This document shows positions 56,515 through 64,000 of a stretch of DNA of 64,000 nucleotides, piece by piece. The first letter of the stretch is position 1. Each line of letters starts with the position of its first letter. Both the position numbers and the translations under genes were made by a program. Under the pieces are notes generated by a model. That model worked only from the letters and a program-made list of their open reading frames with translations. It did not search any database and was not told the origin of the DNA. This DNA is from Paenibacillus_G sp049942825. Its GTDB lineage: Bacteria; Bacillota; Bacilli; Paenibacillales; NBRC-103111. The stretch covers positions 3,534,001 to 3,598,000 of the forward strand of contig NZ_CP187970.1 of assembly GCF_049942825.1 (NCBI RefSeq). The letters are read 5' to 3'.

Positions 56515-56707
56515 GCGCTTCCAGGCACTTTTTAGACAAAATTATGGATTCTAGAGGAAATTATGCAACATTATTACTATTTCTTCCGTATTATTCTATG
56601 TCATCCCATTTTCCGCAGACGTACATAAACGGGAAGGGAACAGCGGTCTGCGTATCCCGCTGCGGTGGGCGGACTGCCGGGAATACGTCAGAAGGAGGTG
56701 AGTTGCG

Positions 56708-57256
56708 ATGCTGGAGGTGTACTGGGGCCTGCTCATTACAGGCGTGCTCTTCGCGTTGGTTACCGTGCTCTTCGGGGATCTGCTCGGCAGTGCTCTGGGC
56801 GGGATGTTCGACTGGATGTCGGGCGACGTGCTTCATGCGCTGCAGCCGATGGTGCTGTTCAGCGGCATTACCGTGCTCGGAGGAGCGGGCATTCTGCTTA
56901 CGAAGTATACGGCGTTCACGGCAGGCATGGTCTTGGGACTGGGCGTACTGGCGGCGGTCTTCTCCTGTGTTCTGATCTACCTGCTCTATATCAAGCCGAT
57001 GGAGAACACGGAGCAGTCGCTGGGCTTCTCTATGGACGAACTCGTCGGCAGGATCGGTGAGGTGACTATTCCGATTCCGGCGGCCGGCAGCGGGGAAGTG
57101 GTGCTGCGCATCGGCGGAGGGCTGACGAACCAGATTGCGGAGAGCTACGACGGAAGCGAGATTCCTTGGGGCAAGCGCGTGGTCACCGTGGAAGTGATCT
57201 GCGGGGTGCTGATGGTGACGGCGCTCGATACGGATGAGCCGGGACTCGATCCTTAG
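56708..57256 (+). CDS. NfeD family protein (YuaF-like), flotillin partner
   Basis: A 182-residue protein. Four membrane helices (about 7-25, 42-60, 66-82, 76-96 region) precede a soluble OB-fold domain (about 110-180) with MDELVGRIGEVTIPIPAAGSGEVVLRIGG. The length and the pairing with floT match Bacillus YuaF, which acts with flotillin in membrane microdomains. AAGGAGGTGA precedes the ATG at 56708. It lies 88 bp upstream of floT. Confidence 0.88.
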   Translation: MLEVYWGLLITGVLFALVTVLFGDLLGSALGGMFDWMSGDVLHALQPMVLFSGITVLGGAGILLTKYTAFTAGMVLGLGVLAAVFSCVLIYLLYIKPMENTEQSLGFSMDELVGRIGEVTIPIPAAGSGEVVLRIGGGLTNQIAESYDGSEIPWGKRVVTVEVICGVLMVTALDTDEPGLDP

Positions 57257-57344
57257 TCTGCTTGACACGCTTTGTAATACTTACTCATCATCTTTCATGA
57301 TGCAAACGAATGGCTCTAATTCCAACTGAACGAGGAGTGGTGGA

Positions 57345-58859
57345 ATGGCAATGGATGCGGTATTGGTGCCTGCGATCGTCGTTGGTGTGATTATTGTACT
57401 CGGGCTTGCCTTCTGGGCGAGATACAAGACAGTATCGCCCGACGAGGCGATGATTGTCACGGGTTCTTTCCTGGGCACGAAGCATGTGCTGACAGACGAT
57501 ACGGGACGGAAGATCAAGATTGTACGCGGAGGCGGCTCCTTCATCCTGCCGGTATTCCAGCAGGCGGAGTTTCTCTCCCTGCTGTCGCATAAACTCGACA
57601 TCTCGACGCCGGAGGTGTACACCGAGCAGGGGGTGCCGGTGCTTGCCGACGGCGTGGCGATCATCAAGATCGGCGGGTCCGTGGAGGATGTCGCCACGGC
57701 TGCCGAGCAGTTCATGGGCAAGCCGACGGAAGCGCTCCGTGCGGAGGCCCAGGAGGTGCTCGAGGGACACCTGAGAGCGATCCTGGGGACGATGACGGTG
57801 GAGGAAGTGTACCGCAACCGCGACCGATTCGCCCAGGAGGTGCAGGGCGTCGCGGCCAAGGATCTTAAGAAGATGGGGCTGCAGATCGTCTCCTTCACGA
57901 TCAAGGACGTCCGTGACAAGCAGGGCTATCTCGAGGCGCTCGGGAAGCCGCGGATTGCCGCTGTGAAGCGGGATGCGGAGATTGCGGAGGCTCAGGCGGT
58001 GCGGGATGCGCGGATCCAGAAGGCACAGGCCGAGGAAGAGGGCCAGAAGGCGGAGCTGCTGCGCGATACGAATATCGCCGAAGCGTCCAAGGAGAAGGAG
58101 CTCAAGGTCGCCTCGTTCAAAAAGGACCAGGATATGGCCCGCGCCGAAGCGGATCAGGCTTACCATATCCAGGAAGCCCGCGCGAAACAGAGCGTGGTCG
58201 AAGAACAGATGCGCGTCGAGCTCGTGCGCAAGGAGCGGGAGATCGACCTCGAGACGAAGGAAATTCTGCGCCGCGAGAAGCAGTATGACGCCGAGGTCAA
58301 GAAGAAGGCGGATGCCGACCGCTATGCGGTCGTCCAGGCGGCGGAAGCCGACAAGGCGAGGCAGTTCGCCGAAGCGGATGCCAGGCAGTACCGCATCGAA
58401 GCGGAGGCGAAGGCGAATGCGGAGCAGAAGCGGCTCGAGGGCCTGGCGGTGGCGGACGCCGAGCGGGCCAAGGGTACCGCCGAAGCGGAGGTCATCCGGC
58501 TGCGCGGTCTCGCCGAGGCGGAAGCGAAGCAGAAGCTTGCCGAGGCGTTCGAGAAGTTCGGCGAAGCGGCCGTGCTCGACATCATCGTGAAGATGCTGCC
58601 GGAGCTCGCCGAGCGGGTGGCTTCGCCGATCGCAGCGATCGACAAGCTGACGGTCGTCGATACGGGGCATGGCGAAGGCGCGGCACGGGTCAGCAACTAC
58701 GTGACCCAGCTGATGGCGACAGCGCCCGAGATGCTGAAGAGCGTCAGCGGCATCGACGTGGAGCAGCTCATGAAGGGGCTGACCCGGCGGGCGGGCCAGA
58801 CGGCGGAGTCCCAGCCGTCTGCTGGCACCCGCGGCAGCGGCGGGAACGGGCAGGAATAA
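57345..58859 (+). CDS. floT: Flotillin-like protein FloT
   Basis: A 504-residue membrane scaffolding protein. An N-terminal hairpin helix (about 5-25) is followed by the SPFH/band 7 domain with SPDEAMIVTGSF, GGGSFILPVFQQAEFLSLLSHKLDISTPEV, and GTMTVEEVYRNRDRFAQEVQGVAAKDLKKMGLQ. The C-terminal half is a long heptad coiled coil rich in EA repeats (about 200-400), then a short tail. Length matches YuaG/FloT. It organises lipid domains and associated signalling proteins. The ATG at 57345 follows GAGTGGTGG. Confidence 0.95.
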   Translation: MAMDAVLVPAIVVGVIIVLGLAFWARYKTVSPDEAMIVTGSFLGTKHVLTDDTGRKIKIVRGGGSFILPVFQQAEFLSLLSHKLDISTPEVYTEQGVPVLADGVAIIKIGGSVEDVATAAEQFMGKPTEALRAEAQEVLEGHLRAILGTMTVEEVYRNRDRFAQEVQGVAAKDLKKMGLQIVSFTIKDVRDKQGYLEALGKPRIAAVKRDAEIAEAQAVRDARIQKAQAEEEGQKAELLRDTNIAEASKEKELKVASFKKDQDMARAEADQAYHIQEARAKQSVVEEQMRVELVRKEREIDLETKEILRREKQYDAEVKKKADADRYAVVQAAEADKARQFAEADARQYRIEAEAKANAEQKRLEGLAVADAERAKGTAEAEVIRLRGLAEAEAKQKLAEAFEKFGEAAVLDIIVKMLPELAERVASPIAAIDKLTVVDTGHGEGAARVSNYVTQLMATAPEMLKSVSGIDVEQLMKGLTRRAGQTAESQPSAGTRGSGGNGQE

Positions 58860-58945
58860 ACGGTCAGGAATAGCCCGGTCCGGCTTGACTCCACAGGCTG
58901 GAACGGTAATCATGGCGTGGCTGGAACCCGGTTGGTTTCCGTCCG

Positions 58946-58978
58946 AAAGCTTCCTCTGCACAGAGGGAGCTTTTCTTT
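58946..58978 (+). terminator. Terminator of the floT operon
   Basis: AAAGCTTCCTCT/AGAGGGAGCTTTT with a GCAC loop (58946-58957 with 58962-58973), followed by TTCTTTG. Confidence 0.88.
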
Positions 58979-59146
58979 GTTGAAGGGTGTTCTTGCTGCG
59001 GGGAAAATGGGTAAGCATTTGTCATCGGAGATTCGGCGGGTTTATAATTGGTTTAGTAATGAAACGTTTTACATAGGAAGCAGAACCGAACTGCCTGTCC
59101 TGCAAAAGATGACAACCGGCAGTGTGCGTTATAACGGGGAGGGACG

Positions 59147-60547
59147 ATGATGTCAAAGGCATTGCCGGCGAAGGCCAATCTCACCGAGGGACCGATCGGC
59201 CGTAACCTGCTGCTGTTCTCGCTGCCGGTGCTCATGGGCAACGTGCTTCAGTCGCTGAACGGGACGATCAACTCGATCTGGGTTGGCAACTATCTTGGAG
59301 AGAGCGCTTTCGCGGCGACTTCGAATGCGAATAACATTATGTTTTTCCTGCTCAGTCTCGTATTCGGCATCGGCATGGCGTCTACGATTCTGATCGGACA
59401 AAGCATCGGAGCAGGGGATGAGGCGCAGGCGAAGCGGGTCGTCGGTACGAGCGCGCTGTTCTTCACCTCCCTTTCGATCGTGATCACCTTGATCGGCATG
59501 GTGTTCTCGGAAGCGATACTCCGGGGGATGAGCACACCGGCGGATGCGATGCCGTATGCGACGGCCTACCTGAGGATCATTTTTCTCGGCGTGCCGTTTA
59601 TGTTCTTCTACAACTTCATTATGATGATTCTCCGCGGAGCAGGTAACGCCAAGACGCCGTTCTACTTCCTGCTGCTCTCCACGGTACTCGACATCGTGCT
59701 CAATCCCGTATTCATCTTTGGGCTAGGGCCCCTGCCGCGGATGGAGACGGCCGGTGCCGCCCTGGCCTCGGTCATCGCCCAGCTCACGGCGCTCATCGGA
59801 CTGCTGTGGCACCTGTACCGACGCGAGCATTTCCTGCGTCTCACGGCGGCCGACCGGCATCTGCTGCGCTTCGATCCGCAGATCGTGGCCGCGCTGGTCA
59901 AGAAGGGCATTCCGATGGGCCTGCAGATGATGATCGTCTCGACCAGTGCGATCGCCATCGTCCAGCTTGTGAACTCGTTCGGCTCCGTGGCGACGGCGGC
60001 CTTCGGGGCGGCCATGCAGATCTCGAGCTATGTGCAGATGCCGGCGATGGCGATCGGCGGAGCGGTGTCGACGCTGGCCGCGCAGAATGTGGGGGCCGGC
60101 AAGTGGGACCGCGTTCACAAGACGACCCTGCTCGGGATCCTGTTCAACTTCGTGATGACCGGTGCACTGGTCGGTGTGATCTACCTGTTCAACAGGCAGG
60201 CGCTGGAGCTGTTCCTCCAAGACGAGGCGGCGATCGCCATCGGCATGACGATCAACCATATTACGCTGTGGGCGTTCATCCTCTTTGGAATCACCTTCGT
60301 CGTGTCCGGGGTCGTACGGGCGACGGGAGCGGTGATGATCCCCATGCTGACCACGTTCCTGGCTCTTTGGTGCTTCCGAGTTCCCCTCGCCTACTATCTC
60401 GGGTACGCGTACGGGCTGGAGGCGTTGTGGTGGAGCTTTCCGGTCGGGTTCGGCATCGGAATCGTGCTGTCATCCGCGTATTATTTGTGGGGTAATTGGC
60501 GTCAAGCCAAGATGATGGAGCCTGCCGCCGCCCCAGGGGTGGAGTAG
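59147..60547 (+). CDS. MATE family multidrug/sodium antiporter
   Basis: A 466-residue, 12-helix exporter. Family features include the N-terminal LLLFSLPVLMGNVLQSLNGTINSIWVGNYLG, the second-half repeat ALVKKGIPMGLQMMIVSTSAIAIVQLVNSFGSVATAAFGAAMQISSYVQMPAMAIGGAVSTLAAQNVGA. Length is typical. The first ATG of a double start at 59147 has GGGGAGGG upstream. Substrate unknown, likely cationic drugs or lipids. Confidence 0.92.
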   Translation: MMSKALPAKANLTEGPIGRNLLLFSLPVLMGNVLQSLNGTINSIWVGNYLGESAFAATSNANNIMFFLLSLVFGIGMASTILIGQSIGAGDEAQAKRVVGTSALFFTSLSIVITLIGMVFSEAILRGMSTPADAMPYATAYLRIIFLGVPFMFFYNFIMMILRGAGNAKTPFYFLLLSTVLDIVLNPVFIFGLGPLPRMETAGAALASVIAQLTALIGLLWHLYRREHFLRLTAADRHLLRFDPQIVAALVKKGIPMGLQMMIVSTSAIAIVQLVNSFGSVATAAFGAAMQISSYVQMPAMAIGGAVSTLAAQNVGAGKWDRVHKTTLLGILFNFVMTGALVGVIYLFNRQALELFLQDEAAIAIGMTINHITLWAFILFGITFVVSGVVRATGAVMIPMLTTFLALWCFRVPLAYYLGYAYGLEALWWSFPVGFGIGIVLSSAYYLWGNWRQAKMMEPAAAPGVE

Positions 60548-60773
60548 CTTGCAGGCACGGCGAGAGACAGCCGTTCGGCTTGTCCGCTCACGTGCGTGGA
60601 GCCGCAGGGGCCGCCTGGCAGCTTGGAGGTGTATCCTTGCATCTCCGCCCGGCCTATTCTCCATCTCCGAGCGGGAAAGGGGAGGCCAGAGGAAGTCTTG
60701 CCATCTAGTGCGTACGTAAAGCTGCCCGAGGGTAAGTATCCTCACCTCTTTGCAGTGCCGTTTTTCAGACATC
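60548..60773. other. Gene-free gap after the MATE gene
   Basis: No supportable gene or terminator for about 225 bp until the bidirectional hairpin at 60774. Confidence 0.5.
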
Positions 60774-60824
60774 CCAAAAAACCATCCCCGGCTGTCCACT
60801 GGACGCTGGAGATGGTTTTTTGGG
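60774..60824. terminator. Bidirectional terminator
   Basis: CCAAAAAACCATC (60774-60786) pairs with GATGGTTTTTTGG (60811-60823). Poly-A/poly-T arms on both sides serve both strands; it could end the MATE transcript and the minus-strand uridine kinase. Confidence 0.85.
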
Positions 60825-60895
60825 GTTCGTATGACGGACGGTTATGTACCTTGCTGTCAACCGTTCCCGCTCTACTCTCGAGAAGTCTCGAGGCA

Positions 60896-61510
60896 TCAAG
60901 CCATAAGGTACTTCTCGGTGAGAATCGAGAGGAGCTGGATACCCACCTCGTTGTGGCCGCCCTCCGGGATGATCAGGTCGGCGTACTTCTTCGACGGCTC
61001 GATGAACGCCTCGTGCATCGGCTTGACCGTACCGAGGTACTGGTCGTAGACCGATTGAATCGAGCGCCCGCGTTCATTGATGTCGCGCAGCACCCGGCGG
61101 AGAATGCGGACGTCCGGGTCCGTATCCACGAACACCTTGATGTCGAGGATCTCGCGCAGCTGCTCGTCCGACAGCACGTGCAGCCCTTCGATGATGACAA
61201 TCTTGTTGGGCTTCAGCTCAACCGTTTTGTCCACGAAGCGGGCATGGTTGGCGAAGTCGTAGACAGGCGCATGGACGGTATCGCCGTTTTTCAGCGCCTT
61301 GAGGTTCGCCAGCATCAGGCTGTTGTCGAAGGCCAGCGGATGGTCATAGTTGATCGTCTCGCGCTCTTCCAGCAGAAGATGAGAGTGATCTTTATAATAA
61401 TTATCCTGGGAAATAAAAGTAACTTTCTTCGAACCCAGACGGTCGATAACCGAGCGGGCTACCGTTGTTTTGCCGGAGCCCGTTCCCCCGGCGATTCCAA
61501 TAATGAGCAT
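60896..61510 (-). CDS. udk: Uridine kinase
   Basis: A 204-residue pyrimidine salvage enzyme (uridine/cytidine to UMP/CMP). The P-loop is GIAGGTGSGKTTVA (about 5-18), SQDNYYKD carries the catalytic Asp/Tyr, and YDHPLAFDN, HAPVYDFANH and VIIEGLHVL complete the active site. Length equals Bacillus Udk (211) within a few residues. The ATG at 61510 is 14 bases after GGAGG. It stands alone, downstream of a divergent dehydrogenase gene. Confidence 0.95.
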   Translation of the reverse strand: MLIIGIAGGTGSGKTTVARSVIDRLGSKKVTFISQDNYYKDHSHLLLEERETINYDHPLAFDNSLMLANLKALKNGDTVHAPVYDFANHARFVDKTVELKPNKIVIIEGLHVLSDEQLREILDIKVFVDTDPDVRILRRVLRDINERGRSIQSVYDQYLGTVKPMHEAFIEPSKKYADLIIPEGGHNEVGIQLLSILTEKYLMA

Positions 61511-61761
61511 GGTTAAGATGAAGCCTCCCGGTGATTGATGCGATGAACAGCTGATGCGGTGAATCCCTTGTTGCGGATTGATTTTGATATTGTAGCACAA
61601 TCGCGGTAAGGACAAAAGTCCCACTGCCGCCAAGCCGTGCTTCTCGGTGAGCCAGGGTGTACGGGGCGTCTTTCTTTTGTCACATATTCTTCGAAGCTTT
61701 CGGCAAAATAATCCGGTGCATCCCAATCTCCGGGAATCTCCCCTAAAGGAGCGATAATACA

Positions 61762-62577
61762 TTGAGTACGCAGACGATAGAAGTGCCGGGCCTGATGCTG
61801 CCGGACCTCAAGGATAAAGTGGCGGTTGTGACCGGGGCCGGATCGGGAATCGGGAGGGCGGCGGCGCTCGAGCTTGGCCGGCAGGGCGCGAAGCTTGTCC
61901 TCGTGGATCTGAAGGACGAGCGGAGGGAGCAGGTGAAGGCGGAGCTTGCCGCCATGAAAGCGGACGCGGTCACCCTGGACGCGGATCTGTCGGACCCCGT
62001 ACGGGTACAGTGGGCGTTCGACGAGGCGGCCAAAGCCTGGGGGCGGCTCGACATCGTGTTCGCCAACGCCGGGATCAACGGAGTGCTGACCCCGATCGAA
62101 GATATGAAGCCCGAGGACTGGGACCATACGATGTTCGTGAACCTGAAGGGTACGTTCCTCAGCGTGAAGTATGCTATTCCCCATATGAAGGAAAAAGGGG
62201 GAAGCATCATCATCACCTCCTCGATCAACGGCTCGCGGGTGTTCTCGAACTTCGGGATGTCCGCCTACAGCACGTCGAAGGCCGGACAGGTTGCTTTTGC
62301 CAAGATGGCGGCCCTGGAGCTCGCACGCTATAAGATCCGCGTCAACGTCATCTGCCCCGGGGCGATTACGACCCATATCGGGGAGAATACACATTCGACG
62401 CCGGAGCTGCGCAAAATCAAGATTCCGGTGCAGTACCCGGAAGGCAGCATGCCGCTTGAGCACGGTCCAGGCAAACCGGAGCAGGTGGGGGAGCTCGTCG
62501 CGTTCCTTGCCTCGGGGGCATCGAGCCATATTACGGGCACGGAGCTGTTCATCGACGGGGCGGAATCGCTGCTGTAA
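61762..62577 (+). CDS. Short-chain dehydrogenase/reductase
   Basis: A 271-residue Rossmann-fold oxidoreductase. TGAGSGIGRAAA (about 24-35) binds the nucleotide, NAG is in VFANAGIN, and the catalytic triad is Ser in ITSSING (about 154) with YSTSK (about 171-175). PGAITTHIG and a GTELFIDGAESL end are typical. Start TTG at 61762 follows AAAGGAGCG. Substrate not predictable; the family includes sugar alcohol and glucose dehydrogenases. Confidence 0.92.
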   Translation: MSTQTIEVPGLMLPDLKDKVAVVTGAGSGIGRAAALELGRQGAKLVLVDLKDERREQVKAELAAMKADAVTLDADLSDPVRVQWAFDEAAKAWGRLDIVFANAGINGVLTPIEDMKPEDWDHTMFVNLKGTFLSVKYAIPHMKEKGGSIIITSSINGSRVFSNFGMSAYSTSKAGQVAFAKMAALELARYKIRVNVICPGAITTHIGENTHSTPELRKIKIPVQYPEGSMPLEHGPGKPEQVGELVAFLASGASSHITGTELFIDGAESLL

Positions 62578-62809
62578 GGCAGGGGCTCAGCGGATCAAGA
62601 ATCTGGACCGGCAGCCGGACGAGAGAGTTGGTTTTCGCTGCCTCCTTGGAGCGGCTGGAATCCGATTCCTCATCTGCCCTGGTTTCGCGAAGTGGCGTGT
62701 CCCCTCTGAAACATGGTATGCTCTCTTCATGGTCAGGGAGACATCTGGGCCCAAGGCCCGTACCACATGCAGGCGTTCGCCCATGACTTGCCAAGGGGAG
62801 GGAAGCCGG

Positions 62810-63205
62810 ATGAATGATGATTTTATGCAGATCAAGTCGATGCAGGGGGAACTGAAGATTTCCCATAAGAAAAGGCACTTCGGGCTGACGGTGTCCACCC
62901 AGGAGCTTATTTACCAGAAGCCCCATGCAAACTTTTATATCAAGCTTCAGGATATTCTCTCGATAACGCCCTTCGAGGTGCCGGTCGGTTCGCGTCCGAT
63001 GAGGCTCAGCGCAAGCTCCTCCACCGCCAGCGAAACGGTCTACATGCAGGAGGGCATGCAGCATTACCGCTTTTACGTCAAGGAGGCCCACGTGCATAAC
63101 CGGAGCGGGATCTTCCATATGGGGCCCTCGCAGTTCATTCTGCCGGTGCATGAGGACCTGCTCCGTGCGATCTCCAAATACGGCGGGATGGATGCGTTCG
63201 AATAA
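62810..63205 (+). CDS. Uncharacterised 131-residue protein
   Basis: The ATG at 62810 follows AAGGGGAGGG; the longer frame from 62291 overlaps the dehydrogenase and is rejected. No signal peptide or membrane helix. The sequence looks like a beta-rich PH-like or YqfO-type domain: MQGELKISHKKRHFGLTVSTQELIYQKPHANFYIKLQDILSITPFEV, then STASETVYMQEGMQHYRFYVKEAHVHNRSGIFHMG. Such folds often bind lipid or peptides. No family name assigned. It is the last full gene before the glucosidase. Confidence 0.78.
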   Translation: MNDDFMQIKSMQGELKISHKKRHFGLTVSTQELIYQKPHANFYIKLQDILSITPFEVPVGSRPMRLSASSSTASETVYMQEGMQHYRFYVKEAHVHNRSGIFHMGPSQFILPVHEDLLRAISKYGGMDAFE

Positions 63206-63579
63206 GACGGACGGAAGCGCGGGAATCCGCAGGGGCTGCTTATGCGGCTCTGATCAATGCCGTGTCCCGTCAAGCCGGATTGTCGTATCGCTTATGGCCC
63301 TGCAGTACACAAGAAGGTGTGCTGCGGGGTGTTTCTTTATTCGGACGGACTATGCGCTTCTGCATACGGACGGATCAGTGAGGCAGGCGATGCCTTGTGT
63401 TGTTCGTTATAAAGAACGTTTTCTGGGCTTATTCCATGCCTTTTTGGGTGTAATTGGTTGGATTAAACAATTTTCGACACCCTTTTGGTCAATCCTGTCG
63501 GTGTTGTGTGCCGTTCACCAGGGGTACCATGAAAGTACATAGACTCAACCATTCCGCATCCGAAGGAGATCTGATATAG
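63206..63579. other. Gene-free region before the glucosidase
   Basis: About 370 bp without a supportable gene. It probably contains the promoter for the sugar hydrolase; the AT-rich part around 63440-63475 is the likely site, but no clear -35/-10 pair stands out. Confidence 0.45.
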
Positions 63580-64000
63580 ATGAAAACCACATGGTGGAAA
63601 GAAAGCGTCGTATACCAAATTTATCCCCGCAGCTTCATGGACGGCAACGGGGACGGCATCGGCGACCTCAGCGGCATTCTCTCGAAGCTCGATTATCTGA
63701 AGGGTCTCGGGGTCGATGTCCTCTGGATCTGCCCGATCTACAAATCGCCGAACGACGATAACGGCTACGATATCAGCGACTACTGCGACATCATGGAGGA
63801 ATTCGGCACGATGGCCCAGTTCGACGAGCTGCTGGCCGAAGCGCACAAGCGCGGCATCAAGATCATTATGGACCTCGTCATCAACCACACCTCCGACGAG
63901 CACCCGTGGTTCCTGGAATCCCGGAGCTCCAAGGATAACCCGAAGCGCGATTACTACATCTGGAGACCGCCGGGCAAAACCGGGGAGGAGCCGAACAACT
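63580..64000 (+). CDS. GH13 alpha-glucosidase (oligo-1,6-glucosidase type), cut by window end
   Basis: The first 140 residues of a GH13 enzyme. The start MKTTWWKESVVYQIYPRSFMDGNGDGIGDLSGI is the classic MalL-type beginning, with the DGNGDGIGDL calcium-like loop. Region I is MDLVINHTSDEHPWF, carrying the DxxxNH. DDNGYDISDYCDI and KDNPKRDYYIWRPP are also conserved. GAAGGAGATC precedes the ATG at 63580. Such enzymes split isomaltose and short alpha-glucosides from starch or sucrose isomers. The catalytic aspartate and glutamate lie beyond the window. Confidence 0.95.
   Translation, partial: MKTTWWKESVVYQIYPRSFMDGNGDGIGDLSGILSKLDYLKGLGVDVLWICPIYKSPNDDNGYDISDYCDIMEEFGTMAQFDELLAEAHKRGIKIIMDLVINHTSDEHPWFLESRSSKDNPKRDYYIWRPPGKTGEEPNN

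Noticed and set aside
57288..59018. 576-codon minus-strand frame
   Set aside because: Antisense to floT, Leu/Arg/Asp-rich shadow of the coiled coil.
63150..63542. 130-residue frame before the glucosidase
   Set aside because: Overlaps the end of the previous gene in another frame, no ribosome site, cysteine/arginine-rich random composition.

Overview
The window looks like chromosome of a high-GC Paenibacillus-type member of the Bacillota. Signs are strong GGAGG-type ribosome binding sites, frequent TTG and GTG starts, a Spo0E-like phosphatase, a HelD-type RNA polymerase recycling factor, a YpdA/Bdr-like bacillithiol disulfide reductase, YuaF/FloT flotillin genes and a YezD-like gene. The species is not proven from the sequence. 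I saw no rRNA, tRNA, CRISPR array, insertion sequence or prophage.

Layout. 0-5.5 kb: end of a Bce-type two-component system, a TetR regulator, helD and an Lrp/AsnC regulator. 5.5-7.0 kb: a gene-poor stretch with four different repeat families. 7.0-10 kb: a small XRE regulator with a readable promoter and operator, two paralogous membrane-protein genes (one frameshifted), and fumC. 10.5-20.8 kb: a Tad (tight adherence) type IVc pilus locus. It opens with a class I cyclic di-GMP riboswitch, then a DUF192 gene, five tandem near-identical Flp pilin genes, prepilin peptidase, TadE, TadG-like, CpaB, CpaE, CpaF, TadB, TadC and a secreted LysM/M23 peptidoglycan hydrolase. This is the most interesting system in the window: second-messenger control of a surface pilus combined with pilin gene amplification.

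21-32 kb: an MFS transporter, topoisomerase III with a repetitive C-terminal tail, a DUF4395 protein, a second repeat-rich region, a GT-D-like protein, a hemolysin III family protein, a large unrecognised protein, a decayed chemotaxis receptor, and a zinc module (CobW-type GTPase and a Zur-like repressor).

32.5-46.3 kb: a sulfur-assimilation island. It holds a sulfate ABC transporter (sbp-cysTWA), yezD, an alkanesulfonate operon (ssuE-A-D-C-B), a second ATPase/permease pair without its own binding protein but with an unknown 117-residue protein, an OsmC protein and an aldo/keto reductase. Similar AACC/ATAGGAA-type elements precede three of its transcription units and may be sites for a CymR-like cysteine regulator.

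46-64 kb: MFS transporter, polar amino acid ABC transporter, M20 amidohydrolase, four small genes (49-60 residues), an orphan PhnC-like ATPase, bacillithiol disulfide reductase, a phosphodiester glycosidase-like protein, the NfeD/flotillin pair, a MATE exporter, uridine kinase, a short-chain dehydrogenase, an unknown protein and the 5' end of a GH13 alpha-glucosidase cut by the window edge.
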